Positions 1 to 7,920 of a DNA stretch of 55,876 nucleotides are shown one piece after another. This DNA comes from Tissierellia bacterium. Its GTDB lineage: Bacteria; Bacillota; Clostridia; Tissierellales; Peptoniphilaceae. The stretch is taken from the NCBI GenBank assembly GCA_012519495.1, contig JAAYQA010000093.1:1-55876 (forward strand), written 5' to 3'. The translations under genes were made by a program, and so were the position numbers. The notes beneath the pieces were generated by a model. The model did no database searches, was not told the DNA's origin, and saw nothing but the letters and a program-made list of their open reading frames with translations. Position 1 is the first letter of the stretch; every line of letters begins with the position of its first letter.

Positions 1-50
1 CTAAGCCGGTTTATCAAAACATGCTGAATATTGCAAGGAGTTTGCCATGA
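1..50 (+). CDS. C-terminal end of an upstream gene (partial)
   Basis: From base 3 the third frame is open and reads 15 codons (KPVYQNMLNIARSLP) to a TGA at 48-50. That stop overlaps the ATG of the next gene by four bases (ATGA), the same coupling used repeatedly downstream, so this is probably the tail of a cotranscribed gene that begins outside the window. The fragment is too short to identify a family. It could also be open by chance. Confidence 0.45.
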   Translation, partial: KPVYQNMLNIARSLP

Positions 51-1684
51 ATATCATACAAATAGAAAAAGGAAAATGCATCGCAGACAGTGTAAGAGAA
101 CAAGTATCCCAGCCTTATTCGGTTTTTGGTGTCTTCGGGCAAGGGCGTCTGTACCGTTTGGATACAGTAGCGGAGGAGAGCTTTCCTGCAAAAGGACTGA
201 CCCTGCAGGATACCGATGGATACCGCATTTATTATCATACCGTGCTGTCTTTGTTTATGGCCGCTTTAAGTAATCTCTACCCGGATCTGCGCGCCAGTGC
301 CGAGCATTTTATCGGCGATGCTCTCTATATTGCCCCGGTAGGGGAATATGCCTTTACCTCCGAGCAGTTAAAGAAGATTGAAGAGCAGATGCGTGCGTAT
401 GCCGAAGAGGACATTCCGATCGAGAGAAAACGACTCTCATACGAGGAAGCCCTGGACCGGATGGAAAAAGAAAAACGGGAAGATGCCCTAAAACTCTATC
501 GGCATGTCCGGCCCGATACGATCGACATGATTTTCATGGCGGGCCACTACTTTCTCTTTCATAATTATCTGGCGCCTTCCGCTTTTTACGCCAGGAATTT
601 TTCGATCAAACCGTATTATCCCGGCTTGCTTTTATTGTTTGAAACAGCGGAAAGCGAAGGGGAAGTGCCGGTATTTCGCGAGCAAAGAAATCTGGCCAAG
701 ACCTATCAGGTATCGCGCAACGAATTGCGTTTACTGCAATTGGAAACCGCCGGGGAAATCAGTGAAGCAATTGCGCAGGGGCGTACGCGTCAGATCATGC
801 ACACCATCGATCTGCAGTTGGAGCACCGCCTGCGGGATTTGGCGCTTCGGATCCAAAAAGACGACGATATCCGTTTGATACTGGTGGCGGGGCCCAGCAG
901 TTCGGGTAAAACAACTTTCTCCAAAAAACTCTCTTCTCATTTACGTGCGCTTGGAAAACGTCCGATCACCCTATCCATGGACGATTATTTTATCGACCGT
1001 GCCCATACTCCCCTGGATGAAGACGGAACGCCGAATTTTGAAGCCGCAGAAGCGGTCGATATGGAACGTTTTAATCGGGATATGCTCACCTTATTGGAAG
1101 GATCGGAAGTACAGATGCCTCGCTACGATTTTTTATCGGGCAAGAGCTTTCCGGACGGACGGATTTTACGGATTGACCGGCATCATCCGATGATTATTGA
1201 AGGGATTCACGGCCTCAATCCGCGCATGACAGAGACCATTCCCGAGAAGAATAAAATTAAGGTTTATATCTCCGCGTTAACACAGCTGAATATTGATTAT
1301 AACAACCGCATTGCGGCAACCGATGTACGCTTTTTGCGGCGTTTGGTACGGGATCACAAATTTCGCGGACACGATGCCGAAAGAACCTTTGAACTGTGGC
1401 AAAAAGTTCGCCGTTCCGAAGACCGGGAGATTTTCCGTTTTCAGGAAGAAGCCGACGTTTCCCTGGATACATCCTTAGCCTATGAACTTTTTGTATTAAA
1501 GCCTTATGCAGAAGCGCTGCTCAAAACCGTGCAAAGAAAGAGCCCCTATTGGAAAGATGCAAAAAGACTTTTGCGTTTTCTCGCTTACTTTATGGAAGCG
1601 GATGCTTCTTTGGTATCCGATACTTCCTTATTGCGTGAGTTTATCGGCGGAAGTTATTACGAGGATGCAAACGAATGGATGTAA
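47..1684 (+). CDS. Nucleoside (uridine) kinase with ThrRS-like N-terminal domain
   Basis: A 545-aa protein with two parts. The first 270 or so residues resemble the TGS and second additional domains of threonyl-tRNA synthetase. The remainder is a uridine-kinase-type P-loop kinase with Walker A GPSSSGKTT around residues 282-290, followed by SMDDYF, a typical uridine kinase substrate-side motif. Family members of this length occur in Firmicutes and Thermotoga and are assigned to phosphorylation of pyrimidine nucleosides with NTP. AAGGAG at 35-40 supports ATG 47. The stop overlaps the next gene's start at 1675. The kinase assignment is firm; the true substrate and the role of the synthetase-like part are inference. 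Confidence 0.85.
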   Translation: MNIIQIEKGKCIADSVREQVSQPYSVFGVFGQGRLYRLDTVAEESFPAKGLTLQDTDGYRIYYHTVLSLFMAALSNLYPDLRASAEHFIGDALYIAPVGEYAFTSEQLKKIEEQMRAYAEEDIPIERKRLSYEEALDRMEKEKREDALKLYRHVRPDTIDMIFMAGHYFLFHNYLAPSAFYARNFSIKPYYPGLLLLFETAESEGEVPVFREQRNLAKTYQVSRNELRLLQLETAGEISEAIAQGRTRQIMHTIDLQLEHRLRDLALRIQKDDDIRLILVAGPSSSGKTTFSKKLSSHLRALGKRPITLSMDDYFIDRAHTPLDEDGTPNFEAAEAVDMERFNRDMLTLLEGSEVQMPRYDFLSGKSFPDGRILRIDRHHPMIIEGIHGLNPRMTETIPEKNKIKVYISALTQLNIDYNNRIAATDVRFLRRLVRDHKFRGHDAERTFELWQKVRRSEDREIFRFQEEADVSLDTSLAYELFVLKPYAEALLKTVQRKSPYWKDAKRLLRFLAYFMEADASLVSDTSLLREFIGGSYYEDANEWM

Positions 1685-2340
1685 CCAAAATGATGGCGCT
1701 GGCCCGACCGGACAATCTGGCTGCACTGCGCTTGCAAACCGATGATTATTGGCATAAGATGAATTCCAAACAGAAGGATTATTATATACAGGGTAGTTTA
1801 GCTGCCGGCGATGCGCTTGCTGCCGGTTTTCATGCCGAAGAAAAAGTGTGGAGCATCCAATCGCTTTCTGAAAAATACGGGATTCGTGTTCGCAAGGACA
1901 CGCGGGAACTGGATACGGAGTATCCGGATTTCAGCGGGCGATGGCAGGCGGAACGACGGATTATTTATTTGCATGCCGGTATCGCCCATCGCCTCATTGA
2001 ACTTATGCAAACCTTTAATCGGACGATTACCGAAGAAGAGGTATTCCGCTTTTTATTCCTGCGTGCCTTCTTCATGCCTTACGCAGAAGAGAAGGGCGGA
2101 TTTCCTTCCGCGTCATTGGAACCGGTATCGGTACGCGTTCTTTTTACCGAGAAAGCTTTTCCGGTCAAAATGACCGACAAAGCCGCTGCGGAGCGTTTCG
2201 TGGATCAGGTGGCCGGTTTTCCCGTCCCGGCGGGCTTGTTGCCCTTTCTCGTATTGATAAAAAACGGGCAAACGAACTGTCAGCAGGTAATTGACTTACT
2301 TAACGGAGGAAAAAACCATGAAGACGGCCATCGGGATTGA
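1675..2340 (+). CDS. Conserved-looking protein of unknown function
   Basis: A 221-aa soluble protein that I do not recognise. It has no signal peptide or membrane segment. The N-terminal half contains short helical stretches rich in Trp, Tyr and Gln, and the middle holds a hydrophobic segment (FRFLFLRAFFMPYAEE) that is probably buried rather than membrane-spanning. Its ATG lies inside the last codons of the nucleoside kinase gene (10-base overlap), with GAGGA at 1661-1665 as a plausible ribosome site, and its 3' end overlaps the start of the glucokinase gene. The coupling implies a role linked to its neighbours, but no function can be named. Confidence 0.75.
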   Translation: MDVTKMMALARPDNLAALRLQTDDYWHKMNSKQKDYYIQGSLAAGDALAAGFHAEEKVWSIQSLSEKYGIRVRKDTRELDTEYPDFSGRWQAERRIIYLHAGIAHRLIELMQTFNRTITEEEVFRFLFLRAFFMPYAEEKGGFPSASLEPVSVRVLFTEKAFPVKMTDKAAAERFVDQVAGFPVPAGLLPFLVLIKNGQTNCQQVIDLLNGGKNHEDGHRD

Positions 2341-3217
2341 TCTGGGCGGTACCAAGATCAAAGCCGGCCTTATAGATGAAAACGGCCAAATATTGCGCGA
2401 GCTCCAGGTATCTACGCAGTCGACAAAAGGAAGACAGGCGGTACTGCAGCAACTGGATGACATTGTTGCGCGTCTGATTCAGGATGACACAGTGGGGGGC
2501 GGTATCGGTTCTCCGGGGATCATTAATCCGCACACGAACCGTGTCATTGAATTCGGCTTTAATATTAAAGGATGGCATGGCAGTCATAAGACCGCTTCAT
2601 TGGAAAAGAAGTATCCCCACTTGCAATGGCGTACAGAAAACGACGCAAATTGTGCGGCGCTCGGCGAATTGTGGCAGGGTGCGGCAAAAGGTTTGTCCTC
2701 TTTTGTGATGATCACTTTGGGTACAGGCGTGGGCGGAGCTTTTTACAGTCAGGAGACCGGCATATTCCATGGTGCCCATAGCTTGGCCGGGGAATTGGGG
2801 CATGTATTGCTTTTTCCCGGCGGACGTCCATGTAATTGCGGACAAAAGGGTTGTGTGGAACAATATGCTTCGGGAACCGCACTCAAAAAACTCTACAAAG
2901 AGCGAACGGGAACGCCGCTTAAAGGCAGCATTTTTGGGATGATCGACCAGGATGCGGATGCAGCGGCCATTGTGCGCGACTTTGAACGCCATCTGGGTTT
3001 GTTTTTTGTATCGATGACTCATGTGTTTGATCCGGATGCCTTTATCATCGGAGGAGGATTGATCCACGAAATGGATATCTGGTGGGAGGGCGTCCTTGAA
3101 ACCTATACGAAAGAAATCAGTTTCGGAACAAAGACGAAATTGCTCCCTGCGAAACGATTAAACGAAGCCGGCATGTTGGGAGCCGCCTGGCTTGTACTGA
3201 AGAATGGGGGTTTATAA
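2318..3217 (+). CDS. glcK: ROK-family glucokinase
   Basis: A 299-aa sugar kinase of the ROK family, predicted to phosphorylate glucose with ATP in the cytoplasm. The N-terminus carries the ATP phosphate motif DLGGTKIKAG (residues 8-17). ENDAN (107-111) supplies the catalytic Asp. LGTGVGG lies near 134-140, GELGH near 158-162, and the zinc-binding ROK signature CNCGQKGCVE starts at 172. Length is normal for bacterial glucokinases. GGAGG at 2306-2310 sits correctly for ATG 2318; a longer open frame from 2291 lacks a site and overlaps the upstream gene. N-acetylmannosamine or fructose as substrate cannot be excluded. Confidence 0.88.
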   Translation: MKTAIGIDLGGTKIKAGLIDENGQILRELQVSTQSTKGRQAVLQQLDDIVARLIQDDTVGGGIGSPGIINPHTNRVIEFGFNIKGWHGSHKTASLEKKYPHLQWRTENDANCAALGELWQGAAKGLSSFVMITLGTGVGGAFYSQETGIFHGAHSLAGELGHVLLFPGGRPCNCGQKGCVEQYASGTALKKLYKERTGTPLKGSIFGMIDQDADAAAIVRDFERHLGLFFVSMTHVFDPDAFIIGGGLIHEMDIWWEGVLETYTKEISFGTKTKLLPAKRLNEAGMLGAAWLVLKNGGL

Positions 3218-3219
3218 AC

Positions 3220-3918
3220 GTGGAACTCAAAATACTGCTGGTAGAAGATGAGGACAGTATCCGGCATTTTACCAAGATTAATTTATTGCGAGAAAAATTT
3301 GAAGTCTTAGAAGCAGCTACCGGGGAAGACGGGGTGGAGATTGCACGCTTGGAAAAACCGGATGTTGTTATATTAGACATTATGCTGCCGGGAATCGACG
3401 GCTATGAAGTCTGCCGGATTCTGCGAAAAGAGCAGCCCGGGATCGGAATTATCATGCTGACGGCAAAAACACAGGATATTGATAAAATTCTCGGATTGGA
3501 GCAAGGGGCAGATGATTATCTCGTTAAGCCGTTCAATCCGCAGGAACTGATTTTGCGTATCCGGTCTTTAGTACGCCGTTTGCCGGAAAAACCCAGTCGG
3601 GAAGGCGTCATTGAGGATCCTCCTTTTGTTCTTAACGAAAACGCCCGTACCTTCACGAAAAACGGCGAAGGCATTGAATTAACACCCACCGAATTCACTT
3701 TACTTAAACATTTTATGGAAAATCCCGGTCATGCATTCTCCCGCAATGAACTGCTGGATCGGCACTGGGGTTCCAACTATATGGGCGATACCAAAATCGT
3801 GGATGTCAATATACGGAGACTGCGCACAAAAATTGAAGACGATCCCCGTGAACCGCGTTATCTGGAAACGGTATGGGGTACGGGCTATCGTTGGAGAGGC
3901 GATGCAAGTGGCCAATGA
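3220..3918 (+). CDS. OmpR/PhoB-family response regulator
   Basis: A 232-aa two-domain response regulator. The receiver domain (about 1-120) shows the acidic pair EDED at 9-12, the phosphoacceptor Asp53 in VVILDIMLPG, Thr81 and Lys103 in LVKPF. The C-terminal part (about 130-230) is a winged-helix DNA-binding domain ending in the typical YRW motif. It starts at GTG 3220, two bases after the glucokinase stop, with a GGGGGT stretch upstream. The stop overlaps the ATG of the histidine kinase gene, so the pair is co-translated. It presumably controls genes for an envelope signal, perhaps including the lipoprotein gene downstream; the regulon is not visible here. Confidence 0.92.
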   Translation: MELKILLVEDEDSIRHFTKINLLREKFEVLEAATGEDGVEIARLEKPDVVILDIMLPGIDGYEVCRILRKEQPGIGIIMLTAKTQDIDKILGLEQGADDYLVKPFNPQELILRIRSLVRRLPEKPSREGVIEDPPFVLNENARTFTKNGEGIELTPTEFTLLKHFMENPGHAFSRNELLDRHWGSNYMGDTKIVDVNIRRLRTKIEDDPREPRYLETVWGTGYRWRGDASGQ

Positions 3919-5312
3919 CCAAGAGTATACGCAATAAACTGATTCTGTATTTTCTCCTGCTTCTCGTCGCGGCGACGCTGACGTTTGAAGCCTTTTTGTG
4001 GTTCTTCATCCGGGATTACTACTATTCTTTTGCCACAAGCATACTTGAAAACGAAGCGATTTATGCAGCGGAAACCTATACCGCCAGCCATTCCGATATG
4101 GACCTGTCCGAAGTGATCCTGCAGGATTACACCACCTTTTTTGATGATAGTGTGGGGCAGGTGCAGATTTTGAATCTGGCCGGTGAGGTATTGCTGGACA
4201 GCATGAACGATGATGTAACAGGGTCTGTATTGTCAACAGAAGATATCGAAACCGCTAAGACCGGAGTTACCGGTTCTACCATCTACCGGCAGGAAGATTA
4301 CGACACGTATTTTCTTTCGATCAGCCATCCGCTCGACAATCGGGACCGCCAGGTCGGGATCATTCGCTACACGGCATCCCTGGAGCGCCTGGAGAGCGAA
4401 ATTTTCCGCATCTTGGGATTTTTTGCCTTGTTCGGGCTTTTGGTTATCGTCCTTAGCCTGGTTGTCATTGTGGCGATCAGCAATTCCATTATCAACCCGA
4501 TCAATAAGCTCACAGGCATTGCCTCCCGCATGGCAAGAGGGCAGTACGGGATTCGCGCCGATGAAAGCGGGGAAGATGAAATTGCCGCCCTCGGACGCAC
4601 AATGAACACGCTCAGCGACAATATTGTGGAAAAAGAACAAATCAAAAACGAATTTATCTCTTCGATTTCGCACGAATTGCGAACGCCGCTCACATCCATC
4701 AAGGGCTGGGCCATCACCTTGAAAGGCGAGGTGGAGGATCCGGCTTCCATAACGAATCAGGGTTTGGACATTATTGAGAATGAAAGTGACCGCTTATCCC
4801 GCATGGTAGAGGAATTACTGGATTTTTCTTCTTTCGTATCCGGAAAAATGAAACTGTACAAAGAGATTATCAATGTCACCGAACTCGTAAAAAGTATTGT
4901 CATTCAGCTGGGTCCCCGCGCGGAAGGTGTCTCCCTTCATTTGGATTTTCGCTATGAAGAAGAAAATATCATGGCAGAAATCGATCAGAATCGGATCAAG
5001 CAGGTCATTATCAATGTTCTGGATAATTCGATCAAATTCACACCGGCCGGTGGAAGAATTGATGTGCATCTGTCCCAGAACGAGGATCGTATTCAGATAT
5101 CTGTTACGGATACCGGGATCGGTATCAGTCCCGAGGAAATAAACCGGGTGACAACCCGTTTTTACAAAGGTTCGCATAATCAGTCCCATATCGGATTGGG
5201 TTTGAGTATCTCGGAAGAGATCGTCCGTTTGCATGGAGGAGACTTCATCATTGAAAGCGTTCTGGGAGAAGAAACGACCGTTCGCATTGAGCTTCCTAAG
5301 GAGACGGCATGA
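3915..5312 (+). CDS. Membrane sensor histidine kinase
   Basis: A 465-aa sensor kinase partnering the response regulator just upstream. One transmembrane segment lies at about 8-32, an extracytoplasmic sensor region at about 35-165 and a second membrane segment at about 167-188. A HAMP linker follows, then the HisKA domain with the phosphorylated His253 in SISHELRTPL, and an ATPase domain with N box NVLDNSIKFT, G1 DTGIGIS and G2 GLGLSI. ATG 3915 overlaps the regulator stop (ATGA); a longer frame from 3873 would run into the regulator gene. There is no PAS domain, so sensing probably occurs in the extracellular loop. Confidence 0.92.
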   Translation: MTKSIRNKLILYFLLLLVAATLTFEAFLWFFIRDYYYSFATSILENEAIYAAETYTASHSDMDLSEVILQDYTTFFDDSVGQVQILNLAGEVLLDSMNDDVTGSVLSTEDIETAKTGVTGSTIYRQEDYDTYFLSISHPLDNRDRQVGIIRYTASLERLESEIFRILGFFALFGLLVIVLSLVVIVAISNSIINPINKLTGIASRMARGQYGIRADESGEDEIAALGRTMNTLSDNIVEKEQIKNEFISSISHELRTPLTSIKGWAITLKGEVEDPASITNQGLDIIENESDRLSRMVEELLDFSSFVSGKMKLYKEIINVTELVKSIVIQLGPRAEGVSLHLDFRYEEENIMAEIDQNRIKQVIINVLDNSIKFTPAGGRIDVHLSQNEDRIQISVTDTGIGISPEEINRVTTRFYKGSHNQSHIGLGLSISEEIVRLHGGDFIIESVLGEETTVRIELPKETA

Positions 5313-6805
5313 GTAAACGCATCCTACTAATCCTAATTGTGCTTCTTGCTCTCACGGCCTGTGATATGACATCGGAAGCATTGGGTTCCAGTAATATTGC
5401 AGAATATGTACAACCGCCACCGTCCAGGCAACCTCGGATCACCGGAACCTGGGAGCTGTCAGACAGTCTGTATCTGGGCGAGGGCGAGGCACCCCTAACC
5501 GAAACACCCGGCGATACGAGCCGGTATATCCTCATATCAAAGGATCTGACGGCCGCGTTTCGTCAATATACAACCCGGCCTTCTTTGCGTAGCAAAATTG
5601 TAAATTCGACCAATTATGTCATTCAAAAACTCCGCCGTTCTCCCGATGATATCGGAATTCAGGAAGAGGATCTGGAAATTATTGCCATTGAAGGATCCGA
5701 ACGATTCAATCTGGAACTGATCGTTGCCAGTCCGGACCGGATTATGGTAGCGCGCGACGGTTTCCTGCACACGTTTACGCGGATTAAAAACCAGGTGGAT
5801 CAGAATGTATATGAAAAATTCATAGAAGAAGAGGAAAGTGAAGACGTCGAGCAGATCCGCCCCGGCGTTGCAACCGATACAACGTTACTTTTGGGACGCC
5901 GCTCTCTATTGGACAGTGCCGTCAGCGTTCCGGAATACCGTTATATGACAATCCTTCTTCATATGCCGGCGGACGGTTCAGAAATACAGGTATATGCCGC
6001 TTTGGATCTGTTTGTTCCGAAAAGCCCGGGCTTTTGGCGTGTGGGGGTTACGCGCAGGGAAGCAGACGGGATTATCACGGACCGTATAGTAGCGGCCCCC
6101 TTTGTTCCAGGGCAAACGGAAGAAGAACCGCAGGGCATCGTCCTGGAGGATACGGTAGGCCGCGGCATAACTTTTGTCAATAACAATTATATCTCGATGG
6201 AAAGCACCTACTATACCGATACTTTGTATTCGCAGTATGAAACCTATACCTATGATTCACTCGCAGAAAAACAGCCGCTGGACATTACGCTGATCGCCGG
6301 CGAAAAAGGAAAAGAGACCATGATCAATGCAGGCGAAGCCGAAGCGCAGCAATTGCGCAACGAAGACGCCAATCGGATTGTCAGGCCGCCCCAGACCGAT
6401 GAATGGGGAATTTCCCGCCGCAACGGCCGCTGGATCTTCCGCGCGATTGTCCGCGCCTTGGAAAGTGATACGGCTTTGCGAAAAGGCTTTGACCTGAACA
6501 TTCTTACGACAGCGACGGTCTTTAATCACAATGTGTTATCCATTCCCTGGCGGACCATAAAAGAAAAGCATCCCTCTGCCGTGGATGCCATGACCTCTCC
6601 CAATCAGGACTATGTCATTATTCAGGAAGCGTTTCGGATTTATCTTTATCGCATGCAGGCCGGTGTGATGGAGGAAGAGCCGGCCCGGATTATCCAGATC
6701 GGACAATTCGATCGTCTCGTTATGGGTGAGTGGGCAACCGGAGTGATGGCAAAAGAATGGCTGGAAGCGTTTCAAAAAGCCGAATTACTCAATACCAATG
6801 AATGA
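5309..6805 (+). CDS. Lipoprotein of unknown function
   Basis: A 498-aa exported lipoprotein. The N-terminus has a basic start, a hydrophobic stretch and the lipobox LTAC with the lipidated Cys18. The mature part has no recognised domain. It contains an acidic EEEESEDVEQ segment near 170-180 and mixed alpha/beta character. It overlaps the histidine kinase stop by four bases (ATGA), so it belongs to the two-component operon and could be a sensor accessory or envelope target; that is inference. Its 3' end overlaps the 3' end of the convergent GIY-YIG gene by 21 bases, with no terminator visible between them. Confidence 0.8.
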   Translation: MSKRILLILIVLLALTACDMTSEALGSSNIAEYVQPPPSRQPRITGTWELSDSLYLGEGEAPLTETPGDTSRYILISKDLTAAFRQYTTRPSLRSKIVNSTNYVIQKLRRSPDDIGIQEEDLEIIAIEGSERFNLELIVASPDRIMVARDGFLHTFTRIKNQVDQNVYEKFIEEEESEDVEQIRPGVATDTTLLLGRRSLLDSAVSVPEYRYMTILLHMPADGSEIQVYAALDLFVPKSPGFWRVGVTRREADGIITDRIVAAPFVPGQTEEEPQGIVLEDTVGRGITFVNNNYISMESTYYTDTLYSQYETYTYDSLAEKQPLDITLIAGEKGKETMINAGEAEAQQLRNEDANRIVRPPQTDEWGISRRNGRWIFRAIVRALESDTALRKGFDLNILTTATVFNHNVLSIPWRTIKEKHPSAVDAMTSPNQDYVIIQEAFRIYLYRMQAGVMEEEPARIIQIGQFDRLVMGEWATGVMAKEWLEAFQKAELLNTNE

Positions 6806-7102
6806 TCGGGCAAAATAAAGGGTTTCGCCGGTCATTTTCCATAAGGCTGTGGCCATTTGATCCGTATCTCCCAGAATCCTCTCTTTGTCTTTTCTTTGCA
6901 GACGCTTGATCTTTGCCTCGACACTGCGCGCCTGTGTGGCGCTGTTGCAATAAATCACCAGTATACATTGGAGAGGGCGTTTGGAGCGCGTGTATTTGCT
7001 TGCCGTACCTTCGTCATGCGCGGCCAGTCTAGCCGCTAAGTCATTGGTCCATCCGGTATAGAAACTTTGGTCATTGCATAAGAGCATATAAACGCAATTC
7101 AT
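6785..7102 (-). CDS. GIY-YIG domain protein (YhbQ/YazA type)
   Basis: A 105-aa single-domain GIY-YIG protein. The N-terminus reads VYMLLC then FYTGWTNDLAARLAAH, matching the family core in which the two motifs sit about ten residues apart. The Arg in the following helix (AARLAAH) and Glu in RSVEAKIK are the expected catalytic positions. Stand-alone members of this size are common in Firmicutes and are assigned a structure-specific nuclease role in DNA repair, though their biology is poorly known. Its ATG overlaps the recX stop by four bases, placing it in the recX operon. A nuclease beside RecX suggests recombination or repair. Confidence 0.85.
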   Translation of the reverse strand: MNCVYMLLCNDQSFYTGWTNDLAARLAAHDEGTASKYTRSKRPLQCILVIYCNSATQARSVEAKIKRLQRKDKERILGDTDQMATALWKMTGETLYFARSFIGIE

Positions 7103-7713
7103 TCGTCCAGATTCCCCAGGATATCGGATATAACATCATAGGAAAAACCTTGCCGCAAGAGTCTATCCGACAGTTTCTTTTTTCTGTGCTGCAGGGTTTT
7201 TCCCCGAAGCAGAGGCCACTGCGTTTTCGCGTATGTTTCAGCTCGGCGGGTTTCTTCTTCTGCTGTGGAGAGTGTTCCATACACGGAAAGAACTTCTTCT
7301 TTTTCGTATCCTTTGGTTCTTAGATTGGCGACAATGCGCCAGGGACCGTAACCTTTGATTTCGATTTGATCTTTTACGGAAGCACGAAGATAGGCGCTGT
7401 CATCCAGTAAATCCTGTTCGATAAAATACGACAGTACTTCTTCTATGATCGAAGCCGGTGTTTTTCTGCGCTGAAGGCGTATTCGCACTTCATGCGAACT
7501 CGCTGCACGGGATGTCAGCATTTTGAATACATAGTCGGTCGCCATTAAGCGCTCGGTTTCTTCTGTAAACAAATCCGCATAAGGAGCAATGTCCATATCC
7601 TTTTTTAAATCATACTGATTGATGGTTTCATAACGCAAAAAAAATCGTGGTCCCTCGGTATCCACGACGAATCGATTTTTTCCGCTGTCGTATCGCATTT
7701 GCGTAATTTTCAT
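7099..7713 (-). CDS. recX: Regulatory protein RecX
   Basis: A 204-aa RecX homologue, predicted to bind RecA filaments and limit recombinase activity. RecX-type three-helix repeats are visible, including SSHEVRIRLQRRKTPASIIEEVLSYF-like segments and a C-terminal RKKLSDRLLRQGFSY region. I place the start at ATG 7713 (MKITQM, the usual RecX beginning). A GTG three codons upstream is possible but has no ribosome site. The ATG uses the last A of the stop codon of the 31-codon ORF upstream (TAATG), so translation is probably coupled. recA itself lies about 37 kb away in this window, with its own LexA box. Confidence 0.85.
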   Translation of the reverse strand: MKITQMRYDSGKNRFVVDTEGPRFFLRYETINQYDLKKDMDIAPYADLFTEETERLMATDYVFKMLTSRAASSHEVRIRLQRRKTPASIIEEVLSYFIEQDLLDDSAYLRASVKDQIEIKGYGPWRIVANLRTKGYEKEEVLSVYGTLSTAEEETRRAETYAKTQWPLLRGKTLQHRKKKLSDRLLRQGFSYDVISDILGNLDE

Positions 7714-7808
7714 TAAAACCACTGAATCAATGAAGGCAGCATCGAGGCCAGCATGATGAGAGCCAGCAAGAGTGCAAATACGCGCACGATCATTTTTCTG
7801 TTTTTCAT
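7713..7808 (-). CDS. 31-aa single-pass membrane miniprotein, Prli42-like
   Basis: Direct translation of the minus strand from ATG 7808 gives 31 codons ending in TAA at 7713. The protein has a basic N-terminus (MKNRKMIVRV) followed by one hydrophobic helix (FALLLALIMLASMLPSLIQW). AAAGGTGAG lies at a proper distance upstream. Length, charge pattern and single helix resemble the stressosome-associated miniprotein Prli42 of Firmicutes, as known from Listeria. The similarity is from memory and not searched. The stop overlaps the recX start (TAATG), so it may also act as a coupling leader for recX. A chance ORF is unlikely given the site, charge pattern and coupling. Confidence 0.6.
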   Translation of the reverse strand: MKNRKMIVRVFALLLALIMLASMLPSLIQWF

Positions 7809-7864
7809 TTCACTCACCTTTCTTTGCACCCATGGTAGCATAAATCCCTGTTTATATGCAATAA

Positions 7865-7893
7865 TTGACAAAGATAGAATCGGGTGATACATT
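7865..7893 (+). promoter_or_regulatory. Sigma-A-type promoter for the EIIC-to-MFS operon
   Basis: TTGACA at 7865-7870, a 17-base spacer and TACATT at 7888-7893. It lies 28 bases upstream of the permease start and is followed by a GGAGGT ribosome site at 7911-7916. No operator repeat is visible. Confidence 0.65.
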
Positions 7894-7920
7894 CAAGCCA
7901 AATAGTATATGGAGGTGTCC

